Shown here piece after piece: positions 23,016 through 37,813 of a DNA stretch of 64,000 nt. Position 1 is the stretch's first letter. Each line of letters starts with the position of its first letter. The notes beneath the pieces are model-generated. The model was not told the DNA's origin. It saw only the letters and a program-made list of their open reading frames with translations, and did no database searches. The position numbers were made by a program, and so were the translations under genes. The DNA lies in assembly GCA_943736015.1 (NCBI GenBank), contig OX031065.1:19544427-19608426 (forward strand), in the 5' to 3' direction. Source of the DNA: Tridacna crocea (taxonomy: Eukaryota > Mollusca > Bivalvia > Cardiida > Cardiidae).

Positions 23016-24659
23016 GCCTCCGAAAGTGTCGAAGTTGATTTTACGATTTTATGCACAGCACGTAACAGTCAGGTATGGGCGAGATGGTCATCGTAACCAA
23101 ATCAATGGCCCTAGTAAGAGAAAATGAAAAAGAAAAATCCCTACAATTGACTTAAGCAACCATTGTCGTCTGCTATAAAATATTTCGTAAGTCGAATTTT
23201 CATGTTTTTGCGGATACGTAAGTGGCACCTGCGAGACAGTAGACAACCTAAATGGGTTTGTTGTCAGGCATAAAAAGATTGGGAAAAAAAAAAAAGATAT
23301 TAGAAATTATATAAGTTCCCTCTATTTGACCCATCAAGCAGCAGGTGTCGTCTGCTATGAAATGCTCCGTACGTCGATTTTTCGCGGAGACGTAAATGGC
23401 ACCTATGAGACGGTAGACAACGTAAATGGATTTGTCGTCACGGTATAAAGAGAATGGAGAAAGAAATATACATTAAAAATTTAGTTCCTTTTCTTTGATT
23501 TATGCAATAAGAAGCAGTTGATACTGAAAGAGCCTTCAGTCTTTTTTTAGCCACTTGTCGCATTATTTTCTGGGGTTTTCGCATGAGCGTAACGGGCACA
23601 TATGAGACGGTAGTCAACCTAACTGGGTTTCTTGTTGCGGTTTGAAGAGATTAGAAAAATTACACTTCAGTTGCCTTTGTTTGATATATGGGTTTTCAGT
23701 GTTTTTTTAGCCATTTGTCACATTAATTTCTGGGGGGGTTTTTACACTGTACATTGATCACTTTGGCTTATTGAAAAGTTTCAATGTGCAGCATTTATTG
23801 TGGGCCCAGTTAGAAAAGCAAATCTAGCTAAGGGCTGGGGAGGGCGGGGTGCATCGAGGGTTAAAGGGAAGTAACTCTTGCAAGGGGCTTGAAAAGACCA
23901 AAACAAGGTCTTCTGGGCCCCTACTTTCTTAAATGTTTGCCCATATTCAGTGAAATCTGGCATGTGTGGATGGTGCATGCCTGGCAGTTTGCCAAGGACT
24001 GCACAGAAGCCTTTAAAGAAGACTTTAAATCCACTTTTATGCCTTTTTTTTTTCACTGTTTTGTATTGATAAATTAGCGCGCCATTTAGGAGCGAATTTG
24101 AAGCTCTCTGATTGGCTGATGGGCCCAGCTTTGAATTTGGCTGTTGGTACCCATTCTGATTTCCTTAAAGCTTCTCTGATTGGATCATTTCAGAGAGGGA
24201 AGAGATTTGATTGGCTGATGGGAAAGGGGGGGGGGAATATCTGTTTATCCTTATTAACCTTTTACCACATAATGCAGCGGCTTTTTAACACCCCGAAGGC
24301 TTTTGAAAATAAACTGAGGAAAGGAGAAAATGCAGGTTACCAGCATTTTCTCCTTTTCCCACAATGTTTTCTACCCTATCAAAGAAAAAAATTGGATTTT
24401 TAGTCATTCTTACATCTTATTTAATCTTTATGGCCTACTTCTGAATTCTTCAAACAAGAACAAGATTTTTTTATCGGAAAAAGTTTCCCCAACAGCAACC
24501 TGTTGCTTCTGAATTTTATATTTCGCGCAGCGGTTAAACATAAAATTGACTTATGACTCGCGTGGTCGTCAAAATCGCTTCAATGTTTTCGTGACCCTGG
24601 TAAGAAAACAGGGAAAAATTTTGTTTACCTTTCTTTGATTTGTACAACAGGTGTCAGTT
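23016..24659 (+). repeat. Satellite unit copy 15 (1,644 bp)
   Basis: T to C at 23924 and G to T at 24044 (the G before the T tract, giving T10 after GCC). G10. Confidence 0.97.
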
Positions 24660-26301
24660 GCCTCCGAAAGTGTCGAAGTTGATTTTACGATTTTATGCAC
24701 AGCACGTAACAGTCAGGTATGGGCGAGATGGTCATCGTAACCAAATCAATGGCCCTAGTAAGAGAAAATGAAAAAGAAAAATCCCTACAATTGACTTAAG
24801 CAACCATTGTCGTCTGCTATAAAATATTTCGTAAGTCGAATTTTCATGTTTTTGCGGATACGTAAGTGGCACCTGCGAGACAGTAGACAACCTAAATGGG
24901 TTTGTTGTCAGGCATAAAAAGATTGGGAAAAAAAAAAAAGATATTAGAAATTATATAAGTTCCCTCTATTTGACCCATCAAGCAGCAGGTGTCGTCTGCT
25001 ATGAAATGCTCCGTACGTCGATTTTTCGCGGAGACGTAAATGGCACCTATGAGACGGTAGACAACGTAAATGGATTTGTCGTCACGGTATAAAGAGAATG
25101 GAGAAAGAAATATACATTAAAAATTTAGTTCCTTTTCTTTGATTTATGCAATAAGAAGCAGTTGATACTGAAAGAGCCTTCAGTCTTTTTTTAGCCACTT
25201 GTCGCATTATTTTCTGGGGTTTTCGCATGAGCGTAACGGGCACATATGAGACGGTAGTCAACCTAACTGGGTTTCTTGTTGCGGTTTGAAGAGATTAGAA
25301 AAATTACACTTCAGTTGCCTTTGTTTGATATATGGGTTTTCAGTGTTTTTTTAGCCATTTGTCACATTAATTTCTGGGGGGGTTTTTACACTGTACATTG
25401 ATCACTTTGGCTTATTGAAAAGTTTCAATGTGCAGCATTTATTGTGGGCCCAGTTAGAAAAGCAAATCTAGCTAAGGGCTGGGGAGGGCGGGGTGCATCG
25501 AGGGTTAAAGGGAAGTAACTCTTGCAAGGGGCTTGAAAAGACCAAAACAAGGTCTTCTGGGCCCCTATTTTCTTAAATGTTTGCCCATATTCAGTGAAAT
25601 CTGGCATGTGTGGATGGTGCATGCCTGGCAGTTTGCCAAGGACTGCACAGAAGCCTTTAAAGAAGACTTTAAATCCACTTTTATGCCGTTTTTTTTTCAC
25701 TGTTTTGTATTGATAAATTAGCGCGCCATTTAGGAGCGAATTTGAAGCTCTCTGATTGGCTGATGGGCCCAGCTTTGAATTTGGCTGTTGGTACCCATTC
25801 TGATTTCCTTAAAGCTTCTCTGATTGGATCATTTCAGAGAGGGAAGAGATTTGATTGGCTGATGGGAAAGGGGGGGGAATATCTGTTTATCCTTATTAAC
25901 CTTTTACCACATAATGCAGCGGCTTTTTAACACCCCGAAGGCTTTTGAAAATAAACTGAGGAAAGGAGAAAATGCAGGTTACCAGCATTTTCTCCTTTTC
26001 CCACAATGTTTTCTACCCTATCAAAGAAAAAAATTGGATTTTTAGTCATTCTTACATCTTATTTAATCTTTATGGCCTACTTCTGAATTCTTCAAACAAG
26101 AACAAGATTTTTTTATCGGAAAAAGTTTCCCCAACAGCAACCTGTTGCTTCTGAATTTTATATTTCGCGCAGCGGTTAAACATAAAATTGACTTATGACT
26201 CGCGTGGTCGTCAAAATCGCTTCAATGTTTTCGTGACCCTGGTAAGAAAACAGGGAAAAATTTTGTTTACCTTTCTTTGATTTGTACAACAGGTGTCAGT
26301 T
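24660..26301 (+). repeat. Satellite unit copy 16 (1,642 bp)
   Basis: G8; otherwise consensus. Confidence 0.97.
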
Positions 26302-27947
26302 GCCTCCGAAAGTGTCGAAGTTGATTTTACGATTTTATGCACAGCACGTAACAGTCAGGTATGGGCGAGATGGTCATCGTAACCAAATCAATGGCCCTAG
26401 TAAGAGAAAATGAAAAAGAAAAATCCCTACAATTGACTTAAGCAACCATTGTCGTCTGCTATAAAATATTTCGTAAGTCGAATTTTCATGTTTTTGCGGA
26501 TACGTAAGTGGCACCTGCGAGACAGTAGACAACCTAAATGGGTTTGTTGTCAGGCATAAAAAGATTGGGAAAAAAAAAAAAAGATATTAGAAATTATATA
26601 AGTTCCCTCTATTTGACCCATCAAGCAGCAGGTGTCGTCTGCTATGAAATGCTCCGTACGTCGATTTTTCGCGGAGACGTAAATGGCACCTATGAGACGG
26701 TAGACAACGTAAATGGATTTGTCGTCACGGTATAAAGAGAATGGAGAAAGAAATATACATTAAAAATTTAGTTCCTTTTCTTTGATTTATGCAATAAGAA
26801 GCAGTTGATACTGAAAGAGCCTTCAGTCTTTTTTTAGCCACTTGTCGCATTATTTTCTGGGGTTTTCGCATGAGCGTAACGGGCACATATGAGACGGTAG
26901 TCAACCTAACTGGGTTTCTTGTTGCGGTTTGAAGAGATTAGAAAAATTACACTTCAGTTGCCTTTGTTTGATATATGGGTTTTCAGTGTTTTTTTAGCCA
27001 TTTGTCACATTAATTTCTGGGGGGGTTTTTACACTGTACATTGATCACTTTGGCTTATTGAAAAGTTTCAATGTGCAGCATTTATTGTGGGCCCAGTTAG
27101 AAAAGCAAATCTAGCTAAGGGCTGGGGAGGGCGGGGTGCATCGAGGGTTAAAGGGAAGTAACTCTTGCAAGGGGCTTGAAAAGACCAAAACAAGGTCTTC
27201 TGGGCCCCTATTTTCTTAAATGTTTGCCCATATTCAGTGAAATCTGGCATGTGTGGATGGTGCATGCCTGGCAGTTTGCCAAGGACTGCACAGAAGCCTT
27301 TAAAGAAGACTTTAAATCCACTTTTATGCCGTTTTTTTTTCACTGTTTTGTATTGATAAATTAGCGCGCCATTTAGGAGCGAATTTGAAGCTCTCTGATT
27401 GGCTGATGGGCCCAGCTTTGAATTTGGCTGTTGGTACCCATTCTGATTTCCTTAAAGCTTCTCTGATTGGATCATTTCAGAGAGGGAAGAGATTTGATTG
27501 GCTGATGGGAAAGGGGGGGGGGGAATATCTGTTTATCCTTATTAACCTTTTACCACATAATGCAGCGGCTTTTTAACACCCCGAAGGCTTTTGAAAATAA
27601 ACTGAGGAAAGGAGAAAATGCAGGTTACCAGCATTTTCTCCTTTTCCCACAATGTTTTCTACCCTATCAAAGAAAAAAATTGGATTTTTAGTCATTCTTA
27701 CATCTTATTTAATCTTTATGGCCTACTTCTGAATTCTTCAAACAAGAACAAGATTTTTTTATCGGAAAAAGTTTCCCCAACAGCAACCTGTTGCTTCTGA
27801 ATTTTATATTTCGCGCAGCGGTTAAACATAAAATTGACTTATGACTCGCGTGGTCGTCAAAATCGCTTCAATGTTTTCGTGACCCTGGTAAGAAAACAGG
27901 GAAAAATTTTGTTTACCTTTCTTTGATTTGTACAACAGGTGTCAGTT
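26302..27947 (+). repeat. Satellite unit copy 17 (1,646 bp)
   Basis: A13 tract (26570-26582), the longest seen, and G11. Confidence 0.97.
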
Positions 27948-29592
27948 GCCTCCGAAAGTGTCGAAGTTGATTTTACGATTTTATGCACAGCACGTAACAG
28001 TCAGGTATGGGCGAGATGGTCATCGTAACCAAATCAATGGCCCTAGTAAGAGAAAATGAAAAAGAAAAATCCCTACAATTGACTTAAGCAACCATTGTCG
28101 TCTGCTATAAAATATTTCGTAAGTCGAATTTTCATGTTTTTGCGGATACGTAAGTGGCACCTGCGAGACAGTAGACAACCTAAATGGGTTTGTTGTCAGG
28201 CATAAAAAGATTGGGAAAAAAAAAAAAGATATTAGAAATTATATAAGTTCCCTCTATTTGACCCATCAAGCAGCAGGTGTCGTCTGCTATGAAATGCTCC
28301 GTACGTCGATTTTTCGCGGAGACGTAAATGGCACCTATGAGACGGTAGACAACGTAAATGGATTTGTCGTCACGGTATAAAGAGAATGGAGAAAGAAATA
28401 TACATTAAAAATTTAGTTCCTTTTCTTTGATTTATGCAATAAGAAGCAGTTGATACTGAAAGAGCCTTCAGTCTTTTTTTAGCCACTCGTCGCATTATTT
28501 TCTGGGGTTTTCGCATGAGCGTAACGGGCACATATGAGACGGTAGTCAACCTAACTGGGTTTCTTGTTGCGGTTTGAAGAGATTAGAAAAATTACACTTC
28601 AGTTGCCTTTGTTTGATATATGGGTTTTCAGTGTTTTTTTAGCCATTTGTCACATTAATTTCTGGGGGGGTTTTTACACTGTACATTGATCACTTTGGCT
28701 TATTGAAAAGTTTCAATGTGCAGCATTTATTGTGGGCCCAGTTAGAAAAGCAAATCTAGCTAAGGGCTGGGGAGGGCGGGGTGCATCGAGGGTTAAAGGG
28801 AAGTAACTCTTGCAAGGGGCTTGAAAAGACCAAAACAAGGTCTTCTGGGCCCCTATTTTCTTAAATGTTTGCCCATATTCAGTGAAATCTGGCATGTGTG
28901 GATGGTGCATGCCTGGCAGTTTGCCAAGGACTGCACAGAAGCCTTTAAAGAAGACTTTAAATCCACTTTTATGCCGTTTTTTTTTCACTGTTTTGTATTG
29001 ATAAATTAGCGCGCCATTTAGGAGCGAATTTGAAGCTCTCTGATTGGCTGATGGGCCCAGCTTTGAATTTGGCTGTTGGTACCCATTCTGATTTCCTTAA
29101 AGCTTCTCTGATTGGATCATTTCAGAGAGGGAAGAGATTTGATTGGCTGATGGGAAAGGGGGGGGGGGAATATCTGTTTATCCTTATTAACCTTTTACCA
29201 CATAATGCAGCGGCTTTTTAACACCCCGAAGGCTTTTGAAAATAAACTGAGGAAAGGAGAAAATGCAGGTTACCAGCATTTTCTCCTTTTCCCACAATGT
29301 TTTCTACCCTATCAAAGAAAAAAATTGGATTTTTAGTCATTCTTACATCTTATTTAATCTTTATGGCCTACTTCTGAATTCTTCAAACAAGAACAAGATT
29401 TTTTTATCGGAAAAAGTTTCCCCAACAGCAACCTGTTGCTTCTGAATTTTATATTTCGCGCAGCGGTTAAACATAAAATTGACTTATGACTCGCGTGGTC
29501 GTCAAAATCGCTTCAATGTTTTCGTGACCCTGGTAAGAAAACAGGGAAAAATTTTGTTTACCTTTCTTTGATTTGTACAACAGGTGTCAGTT
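27948..29592 (+). repeat. Satellite unit copy 18 (1,645 bp)
   Basis: G11; T to C at 28488 creates a CpG (CCACTCGTCG). Confidence 0.97.
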
Positions 29593-31235
29593 GCCTCCGA
29601 AAGTGTCGAAGTTGATTTTACGATTTTATGCACAGCACGTAACAGTCAGGTATGGGCGAGATGGTCATCGTAACCAAATCAATGGCCCTAGTAAGAGAAA
29701 ATGAAAAAGAAAAATCCCTACAATTGACTTAAGCAACCATTGTCGTCTGCTATAAAATATTTCGTAAGTCGAATTTTCATGTTTTTGCGGATACGTAAGT
29801 GGCACCTGCGAGACAGTAGACAACCTAAATGGGTTTGTTGTCAGGCATAAAAAGATTGGGAAAAAAAAAAAAGATATTAGAAATTATATAAGTTCCCTCT
29901 ATTTGACCCATCAAGCAGCAGGTGTCGTCTGCTATGAAATGCTCCGTACGTCGATTTTTCGCGGAGACGTAAATGGCACCTATGAGACGGTAGACAACGT
30001 AAATGGATTTGTCGTCACGGTATAAAGAGAATGGAGAAAGAAATATACATTAAAAATTTAGTTCCTTTTCTTTGATTTATGCAATAAGAAGCAGTTGATA
30101 CTGAAAGAGCCTTCAGTCTTTTTTTAGCCACTTGTCGCATTATTTTCTGGGGTTTTCGCATGAGCGTAACGGGCACATATGAGACGGTAGTCAACCTAAC
30201 TGGGTTTCTTGTTGCGGTTTGAAGAGATTAGAAAAATTACACTTCAGTTGCCTTTGTTTGATATATGGGTTTTCAGTGTTTTTTTAGCCATTTGTCACAT
30301 TAATTTCTGGGGGGGGTTTTACACTGTACATTGATCACTTTGGCTTATTGAAAAGTTTCAATGTGCAGCATTTATTGTGGGCCCAGTTAGAAAAGCAAAT
30401 CTAGCTAAGGGCTGGGGAGGGCGGGGTGCATCGAGGGTTAAAGGGAAGTAACTCTTGCAAGGGGCTTGAAAAGACCAAAACAAGGTCTTCTGGGCCCCTA
30501 TTTTCTTAAATGTTTGCCCATATTCAGTGAAATCTGGCATGTGTGGATGGTGCATGCCTGGCAGTTTGCCAAGGACTGCACAGAAGCCTTTAAAGAAGAC
30601 TTTAAATCCACTTTTATGCCGTTTTTTTTTCACTGTTTTGTATTGATAAATTAGCGCGCCATTTAGGAGCGAATTTGAAGCTCTCTGATTGGCTGATGGG
30701 CCCAGCTTTGAATTTGGCTGTTGGTACCCATTCTGATTTCCTTAAAGCTTCTCTGATTGGATCATTTCAGAGAGGGAAGAGATTTGATTGGCTGATGGGA
30801 AAGGGGGGGGGAATATCTGTTTATCCTTATTAACCTTTTACCACATAATGCAGCGGCTTTTTAACACCCCGAAGGCTTTTGAAAATAAACTGAGGAAAGG
30901 AGAAAATGCAGGTTACCAGCATTTTCTCCTTTTCCCACAATGTTTTCTACCCTATCAAAGAAAAAAATTGGATTTTTAGTCATTCTTACATCTTATTTAA
31001 TCTTTATGGCCTACTTCTGAATTCTTCAAACAAGAACAAGATTTTTTTATCGGAAAAAGTTTCCCCAACAGCAACCTGTTGCTTCTGAATTTTATATTTC
31101 GCGCAGCGGTTAAACATAAAATTGACTTATGACTCGCGTGGTCGTCAAAATCGCTTCAATGTTTTCGTGACCCTGGTAAGAAAACAGGGAAAAATTTTGT
31201 TTACCTTTCTTTGATTTGTACAACAGGTGTCAGTT
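29593..31235 (+). repeat. Satellite unit copy 19 (1,643 bp)
   Basis: G9; G/T tract G8T4. Confidence 0.97.
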
Positions 31236-32880
31236 GCCTCCGAAAGTGTCGAAGTTGATTTTACGATTTTATGCACAGCACGTAACAGTCAGGTATGGGC
31301 GAGATGGTCATCGTAACCAAATCAATGGCCCTAGTAAGAGAAAATGAAAAAGAAAAATCCCTACAATTGACTTAAGCAACCATTGTCGTCTGCTATAAAA
31401 TATTTCGTAAGTCGAATTTTCATGTTTTTGCGGATACGTAAGTGGCACCTGCGAGACAGTAGACAACCTAAATGGGTTTGTTGTCAGGCATAAAAAGATT
31501 GGGAAAAAAAAAAAAGATATTAGAAATTATATAAGTTCCCTCTATTTGACCCATCAAGCAGCAGGTGTCGTCTGCTATGAAATGCTCCGTACGTCGATTT
31601 TTCGCGGAGACGTAAATGGCACCTATGAGACGGTAGACAACGTAAATGGATTTGTCGTCACAGTATAAAGAGAATGGAGAAAGAAATATACATTAAAAAT
31701 TTAGTTCCTTTTCTTTGATTTATGCAATAAGAAGCAGTTGATACTGAAAGAGCCTTCAGTCTTTTTTTAGCCACTTGTCGCATTATTTTCTGGGGTTTTC
31801 GCATGAGCGTAACGGGCACATATGAGACGGTAGTCAACCTAACTGGGTTTCTTGTTGCGGTTTGAAGAGATTAGAAAAATTACACTTCAGTTGCCTTTGT
31901 TTGATATATGGGTTTTCAGTGTTTTTTTAGCCATTTGTCACATTAATTTCTGGGGGGGTTTTTACACTGTACATTGATCACTTTGGCTTATTGAAAAGTT
32001 TCAATGTGCAGCATTTATTGTGGGCCCAGTTAGAAAAGCAAATCTAGCTAAGGGCTGGGGAGGGCGGGGTGCATCGAGGGTTAAAGGGAAGTAACTCTTG
32101 CAAGGGCCTTGAAAAGACCAAAACAAGGTCTTCTGGGCCCCTATTTTCTTAAATGTTTGCCCATATTCAGTGAAATCTGGCATGTGTGGATGGTGCATGC
32201 CTGGCAGTTTGCCAAGGACTGCACAGAAGCCTTTAAAGAAGACTTTAAATCCACTTTTATGCCGTTTTTTTTTCACTGTTTTGTATTGATAAATTAGCGC
32301 GCCATTTAGGAGCGAATTTGAAGCTCTCTGATTGGCTGATGGGCCCAGCTTTGAATTTGGCTGTTGGTACCCATTCTGATTTCCTTAAAGCTTCTCTGAT
32401 TGGATCATTTCAGAGAGGGAAGAGATTTGATTGGCTGATGGGAAAGGGGGGGGGGGAATATCTGTTTATCCTTATTAACCTTTTACCACATAATGCAGCG
32501 GCTTTTTAACACCCCGAAGGCTTTTGAAAATAAACTGAGGAAAGGAGAAAATGCAGGTTACCAGCATTTTCTCCTTTTCCCACAATGTTTTCTACCCTAT
32601 CAAAGAAAAAAATTGGATTTTTAGTCATTCTTACATCTTATTTAATCTTTATGGCCTACTTCTGAATTCTTCAAACAAGAACAAGATTTTTTTATCGGAA
32701 AAAGTTTCCCCAACAGCAACCTGTTGCTTCTGAATTTTATATTTCGCGCAGCGGTTAAACATAAAATTGACTTATGACTCGCGTGGTCGTCAAAATCGCT
32801 TCAATGTTTTCGTGACCCTGGTAAGAAAACAGGGAAAAATTTTGTTTACCTTTCTTTGATTTGTACAACAGGTGTCAGTT
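31236..32880 (+). repeat. Satellite unit copy 20 (1,645 bp)
   Basis: G11; G to A at a CpG at 31662; G to C at 32107, one of only two transversions seen outside tracts. Confidence 0.97.
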
Positions 32881-34525
32881 GCCTCCGAAAGTGTCGAAGT
32901 TGATTTTACGATTTTATGCACAGCACGTAACAGTCAGGTATGGGCGAGATGGTCATCGTAACCAAATCAATGGCCCTAGTAAGAGAAAATGAAAAAGAAA
33001 AATCCCTACAATTGACTTAAGCAACCATTGTCGTCTGCTATAAAATATTTCGTAAGTCGAATTTTCATGTTTTTGCGGATACGTAAGTGGCACCTGCGAG
33101 ACAGTAGACAACCTAAATGGGTTTGTTGTCAGGCATAAAAAGATTGGGAAAAAAAAAAAAGATATTAGAAATTATATAAGTTCCCTCTATTTGACCCATC
33201 AAGCAGCAGGTGTCGTCTGCTATGAAATGCTCCGTACGTCGATTTTTCGCGGAGACGTAAATGGCACCTATGAGACGGTAGACAACGTAAATGGATTTGT
33301 CGTCACGGTATAAAGAGAATGGAGAAAGAAATATACATTAAAAATTTAGTTCCTTTTCTTTGATTTATGCAATAAGAAGCAGTTGATACTGAAAGAGCCT
33401 TCAGTCTTTTTTTAGCCACTTGTCGCATTATTTTCTGGGGTTTTCGCATGAGCGTAACGGGCACATATGAGACGGTAGTCAACCTAACTGGGTTTCTTGT
33501 TGCGGTCTGAAGAGATTAGAAAAATTACACTTCAGTTGCCTTTGTTTGATATATGGGTTTTCAGTGTTTTTTTAGCCATTTGTCACATTAATTTCTGGGG
33601 GGGTTTTTACACTGTACATTGATCACTTTGGCTTATTGAAAAGTTTCAATGTGCAGCATTTATTGTGGGCCCAGTTAGAAAAGCAAATCTAGCTAAGGGC
33701 TGGGGAGGGCGGGGTGCATCGAGGGTTAAAGGGAAGTAACTCTTGCAAGGGGCTTGAAAAGACCAAAACAAGGTCTTCTGGGCCCCTATTTTCTTAAATG
33801 TTTGCCCATATTCAGTGAAATCTGGCATGTGTGGATGGTGCATGCCTGGCAGTTTGCCAAGGACTGCACAGAAGCCTTTAAAGAAGACTTTAAATCCACT
33901 TTTATGCCGTTTTTTTTTCACTGTTTTGTATTGATAAATTAGCGCGCCATTTAGGAGCGAATTTGAAGCTCTCTGATTGGCTGATGGGCCCAGCTTTGAA
34001 TTTGGCTGTTGGTACCCATTCTGATTTCCTTAAAGCTTCTCTGATTGGATCATTTCAGAGAGGGAAGAGATTTGATTGGCTGATGGGAAAGGGGGGGGGG
34101 GAATATCTGTTTATCCTTATTAACCTTTTACCACATAATGCAGCGGCTTTTTAACACCCCGAAGGCTTTTGAAAATAAACTGAGGAAAGGAGAAAATGCA
34201 GGTTACCAGCATTTTCTCCTTTTCCCACAATGTTTTCTACCCTATCAAAGAAAAAAATTGGATTTTTAGTCATTCTTACATCTTATTTAATCTTTATGGC
34301 CTACTTCTGAATTCTTCAAACAAGAACAAGATTTTTTTATCGGAAAAAGTTTCCCCAACAGCAACCTGTTGCTTCTGAATTTTATATTTCGCGCAGCGGT
34401 TAAACATAAAATTGACTTATGACTCGCGTGGTCGTCAAAATCGCTTCAATGTTTTCGTGACCCTGGTAAGAAAACAGGGAAAAATTTTGTTTACCTTTCT
34501 TTGATTTGTACAACAGGTGTCAGTT
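32881..34525 (+). repeat. Satellite unit copy 21 (1,645 bp)
   Basis: G11; T to C at 33507. Confidence 0.97.
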
Positions 34526-36169
34526 GCCTCCGAAAGTGTCGAAGTTGATTTTACGATTTTATGCACAGCACGTAACAGTCAGGTATGGGCGAGATGGTCA
34601 TCGTAACCAAATCAATGGCCCTAGTAAGAGAAAATGAAAAAGAAAAATCCCTACAATTGACTTAAGCAACCATTGTCGTCTGCTATAAAATATTTCGTAA
34701 GTCGAATTTTCATGTTTTTGCGGATACGTAAGTGGCACCTGCGAGACAGTAGACAACCTAAATGGGTTTGTTGTCAGGCATAAAAAGATTGGGAAAAAAA
34801 AAAAAGATATTAGAAATTATATAAGTTCCCTCTATTTGACCCATCAAGCAGCAGGTGTCGTCTGCTATGAAATGCTCCGTACGTCGATTTTTCGCGGAGA
34901 CGTAAATGGCACCTATGAGACGGTAGACAACGTAAATGGATTTGTCGTCACGGTATAAAGAGAATGGAGAAAGAAATATACATTAAAAATTTAGTTCCTT
35001 TTCTTTGATTTATGCAATAAGAAGCAGTTGATACTGAAAGAGCCTTCAGTCTTTTTTTAGCCACTTGTCGCATTATTTTCTGGGGTTTTCGCATGAGCGT
35101 AACGGGCACATATGAGACGGTAGTCAACCTAACTGGGTTTCTTGTTGCGGTTTGAAGAGATTAGAAAAATTACACTTCAGTTGCCTTTGTTTGATATATG
35201 GGTTTTCAGTGTTTTTTTAGCCATTTGTCACATTAATTTCTGGGGGGGTTTTTACACTGTACATTGATCACTTTGGCTTATTGAAAAGTTTCAATGTGCA
35301 GCATTTATTGTGGGCCCAGTTAGAAAAGCAAATCTAGCTAAGGGCTGGGGAGGGCGGGGTGCATCGAGGGTTAAAGGGAAGTAACTCTTGCAAGGGGCTT
35401 GAAAAGACCAAAACAAGGTCTTCTGGGCCCCTATTTTCTTAAATGTTTGCCCATATTCAGTGAAATCTGGCATGTGTGGATGGTGCATGCCTGGCAGTTT
35501 GCCAAGGACTGCACAGAAGCCTTTAAAGAAGACTTTAAATCCACTTTTATGCCGTTTTTTTTTCACTGTTTTGTATTGATAAATTAGCGCGCCATTTAGG
35601 AGCGAATTTGAAGCTCTCTGATTGGCTGATGGGCCCAGCTTTGAATTTGGCTGTTGGTACCCATTCTGATTTCCTTAAAGCTTCTCTGATTGGATCATTT
35701 CAGAGAGGGAAGAGATTTGATTGGCTGATGGGAAAGGGGGGGGGGAATATCTGTTTATCCTTATTAACCTTTTACCACATAATGCAGCGGCTTTTTAACA
35801 CCCCGAAGGCTTTTGAAAATAAACTGAGGAAAGGAGAAAATGCAGGTTACCAGCATTTTCTCCTTTTCCCACAATGTTTTCTACCCTATCAAAGAAAAAA
35901 ATTGGATTTTTAGTCATTCTTACATCTTATTTAATCTTTATGGCCTACTTCTGAATTCTTCAAACAAGAACAAGATTTTTTTATCGGAAAAAGTTTCCCC
36001 AACAGCAACCTGTTGCTTCTGAATTTTATATTTCGCGCAGCGGTTAAACATAAAATTGACTTATGACTCGCGTGGTCGTCAAAATCGCTTCAATGTTTTC
36101 GTGACCCTGGTAAGAAAACAGGGAAAAATTTTGTTTACCTTTCTTTGATTTGTACAACAGGTGTCAGTT
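34526..36169 (+). repeat. Satellite unit copy 22 (1,644 bp)
   Basis: Consensus as read by eye, G10. Confidence 0.97.
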
Positions 36170-37813
36170 GCCTCCGAAAGTGTCGAAGTTGATTTTACGA
36201 TTTTATGCACAGCACGTAACAGTCAGGTATGGGCGAGATGGTCATCGTAACCAAATCAATGGCCCTAGTAAGAGAAAATGAAAAAGAAAAATCCCTACAA
36301 TTGACTTAAGCAACCATTGTCGTCTGCTATAAAATATTTCGTAAGTCGAATTTTCATGTTTTTGCGGATACGTAAGTGGCACCTGCGAGACAGTAGACAA
36401 CCTAAATGGGTTTGTTGTCAGGCATAAAAAGATTGGGAAAAAAAAAAAAGATATTAGAAATTATATAAGTTCCCTCTATTTGACCCATCAAGCAGCAGGT
36501 GTCGTCTGCTATGAAATGCTCCGTACGTCGATTTTTCGCGGAGACGTAAATGGCACCTATGAGACGGTAGACAACGTAAATGGATTTGTCGTCACGGTAT
36601 AAAGAGAATGGAGAAAGAAATATACATTAAAAATTTAGTTCCTTTTCTTTGATTTATGCAATAAGAAGCAGTTGATACTGAAAGAGCCTTCAGTCTTTTT
36701 TTAGCCACTTGTCGCATTATTTTCTGGGGTTTTCGCATGAGCGTAACGGGCACATATGAGACGGTAGTCAACCTAACTGGGTTTCTTGTTGCGGTTTGAA
36801 GAGATTAGAAAAATTACACTTCAGTTGCCTTTGTTTGATATATGGGTTTTCAGTGTTTTTTTAGCCATTTGTCACATTAATTTCTGGGGGGGTTTTTACA
36901 CTGTACATTGATCACTTTGGCTTATTGAAAAGTTTCAATGTGCAGCATTTATTGTGGGCCCAGTTAGAAAAGCAAATCTAGCTAAGGGCTGGGGAGGGCG
37001 GGGTGCATCGAGGGTTAAAGGGAAGTAACTCTTGCAAGGGGCTTGAAAAGACCAAAACAAGGTCTTCTGGGCCCCTATTTTCTTAAATGTTTGCCCATAT
37101 TCAGTGAAATCTGGCATGTGTGGATGGTGCATGCCTGGCAGTTTGCCAAGGACTGCACAGAAGCCTTTAAAGAAGACTTTAAATCCACTTTTATGCCGTT
37201 TTTTTTTCACTGTTTTGTATTGATAAATTAGCGCGCCATTTAGGAGCGAATTTGAAGCTCTCTGATTGGCTGATGGGCCCAGCTTTGAATTTGGCTGTTG
37301 GTACCCATTCTGATTTCCTTAAAGCTTCTCTGATTGGATCATTTCAGAGAGGGAAGAGATTTGATTGGCTGATGGGAAAGGGGGGGGGGAATATCTGTTT
37401 ATCCTTATTAACCTTTTACCACATAATGCAGCGGCTTTTTAACACCCCGAAGGCTTTTGAAAATAAACTGAGGAAAGGAGAAAATGCAGGTTACCAGCAT
37501 TTTCTCCTTTTCCCACAATGTTTTCTACCCTATCAAAGAAAAAAATTGGATTTTTAGTCATTCTTACATCTTATTTAATCTTTATGGCCTACTTCTGAAT
37601 TCTTCAAACAAGAACAAGATTTTTTTATCGGAAAAAGTTTCCCCAACAGCAACCTGTTGCTTCTGAATTTTATATTTCGCGCAGCGGTTAAACATAAAAT
37701 TGACTTATGACTCGCGTGGTCGTCAAAATCGCTTCAATGTTTTCGTGACCCTGGTAAGAAAACAGGGAAAAATTTTGTTTACCTTTCTTTGATTTGTACA
37801 ACAGGTGTCAGTT
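36170..37813 (+). repeat. Satellite unit copy 23 (1,644 bp)
   Basis: Consensus as read by eye, G10. Confidence 0.97.
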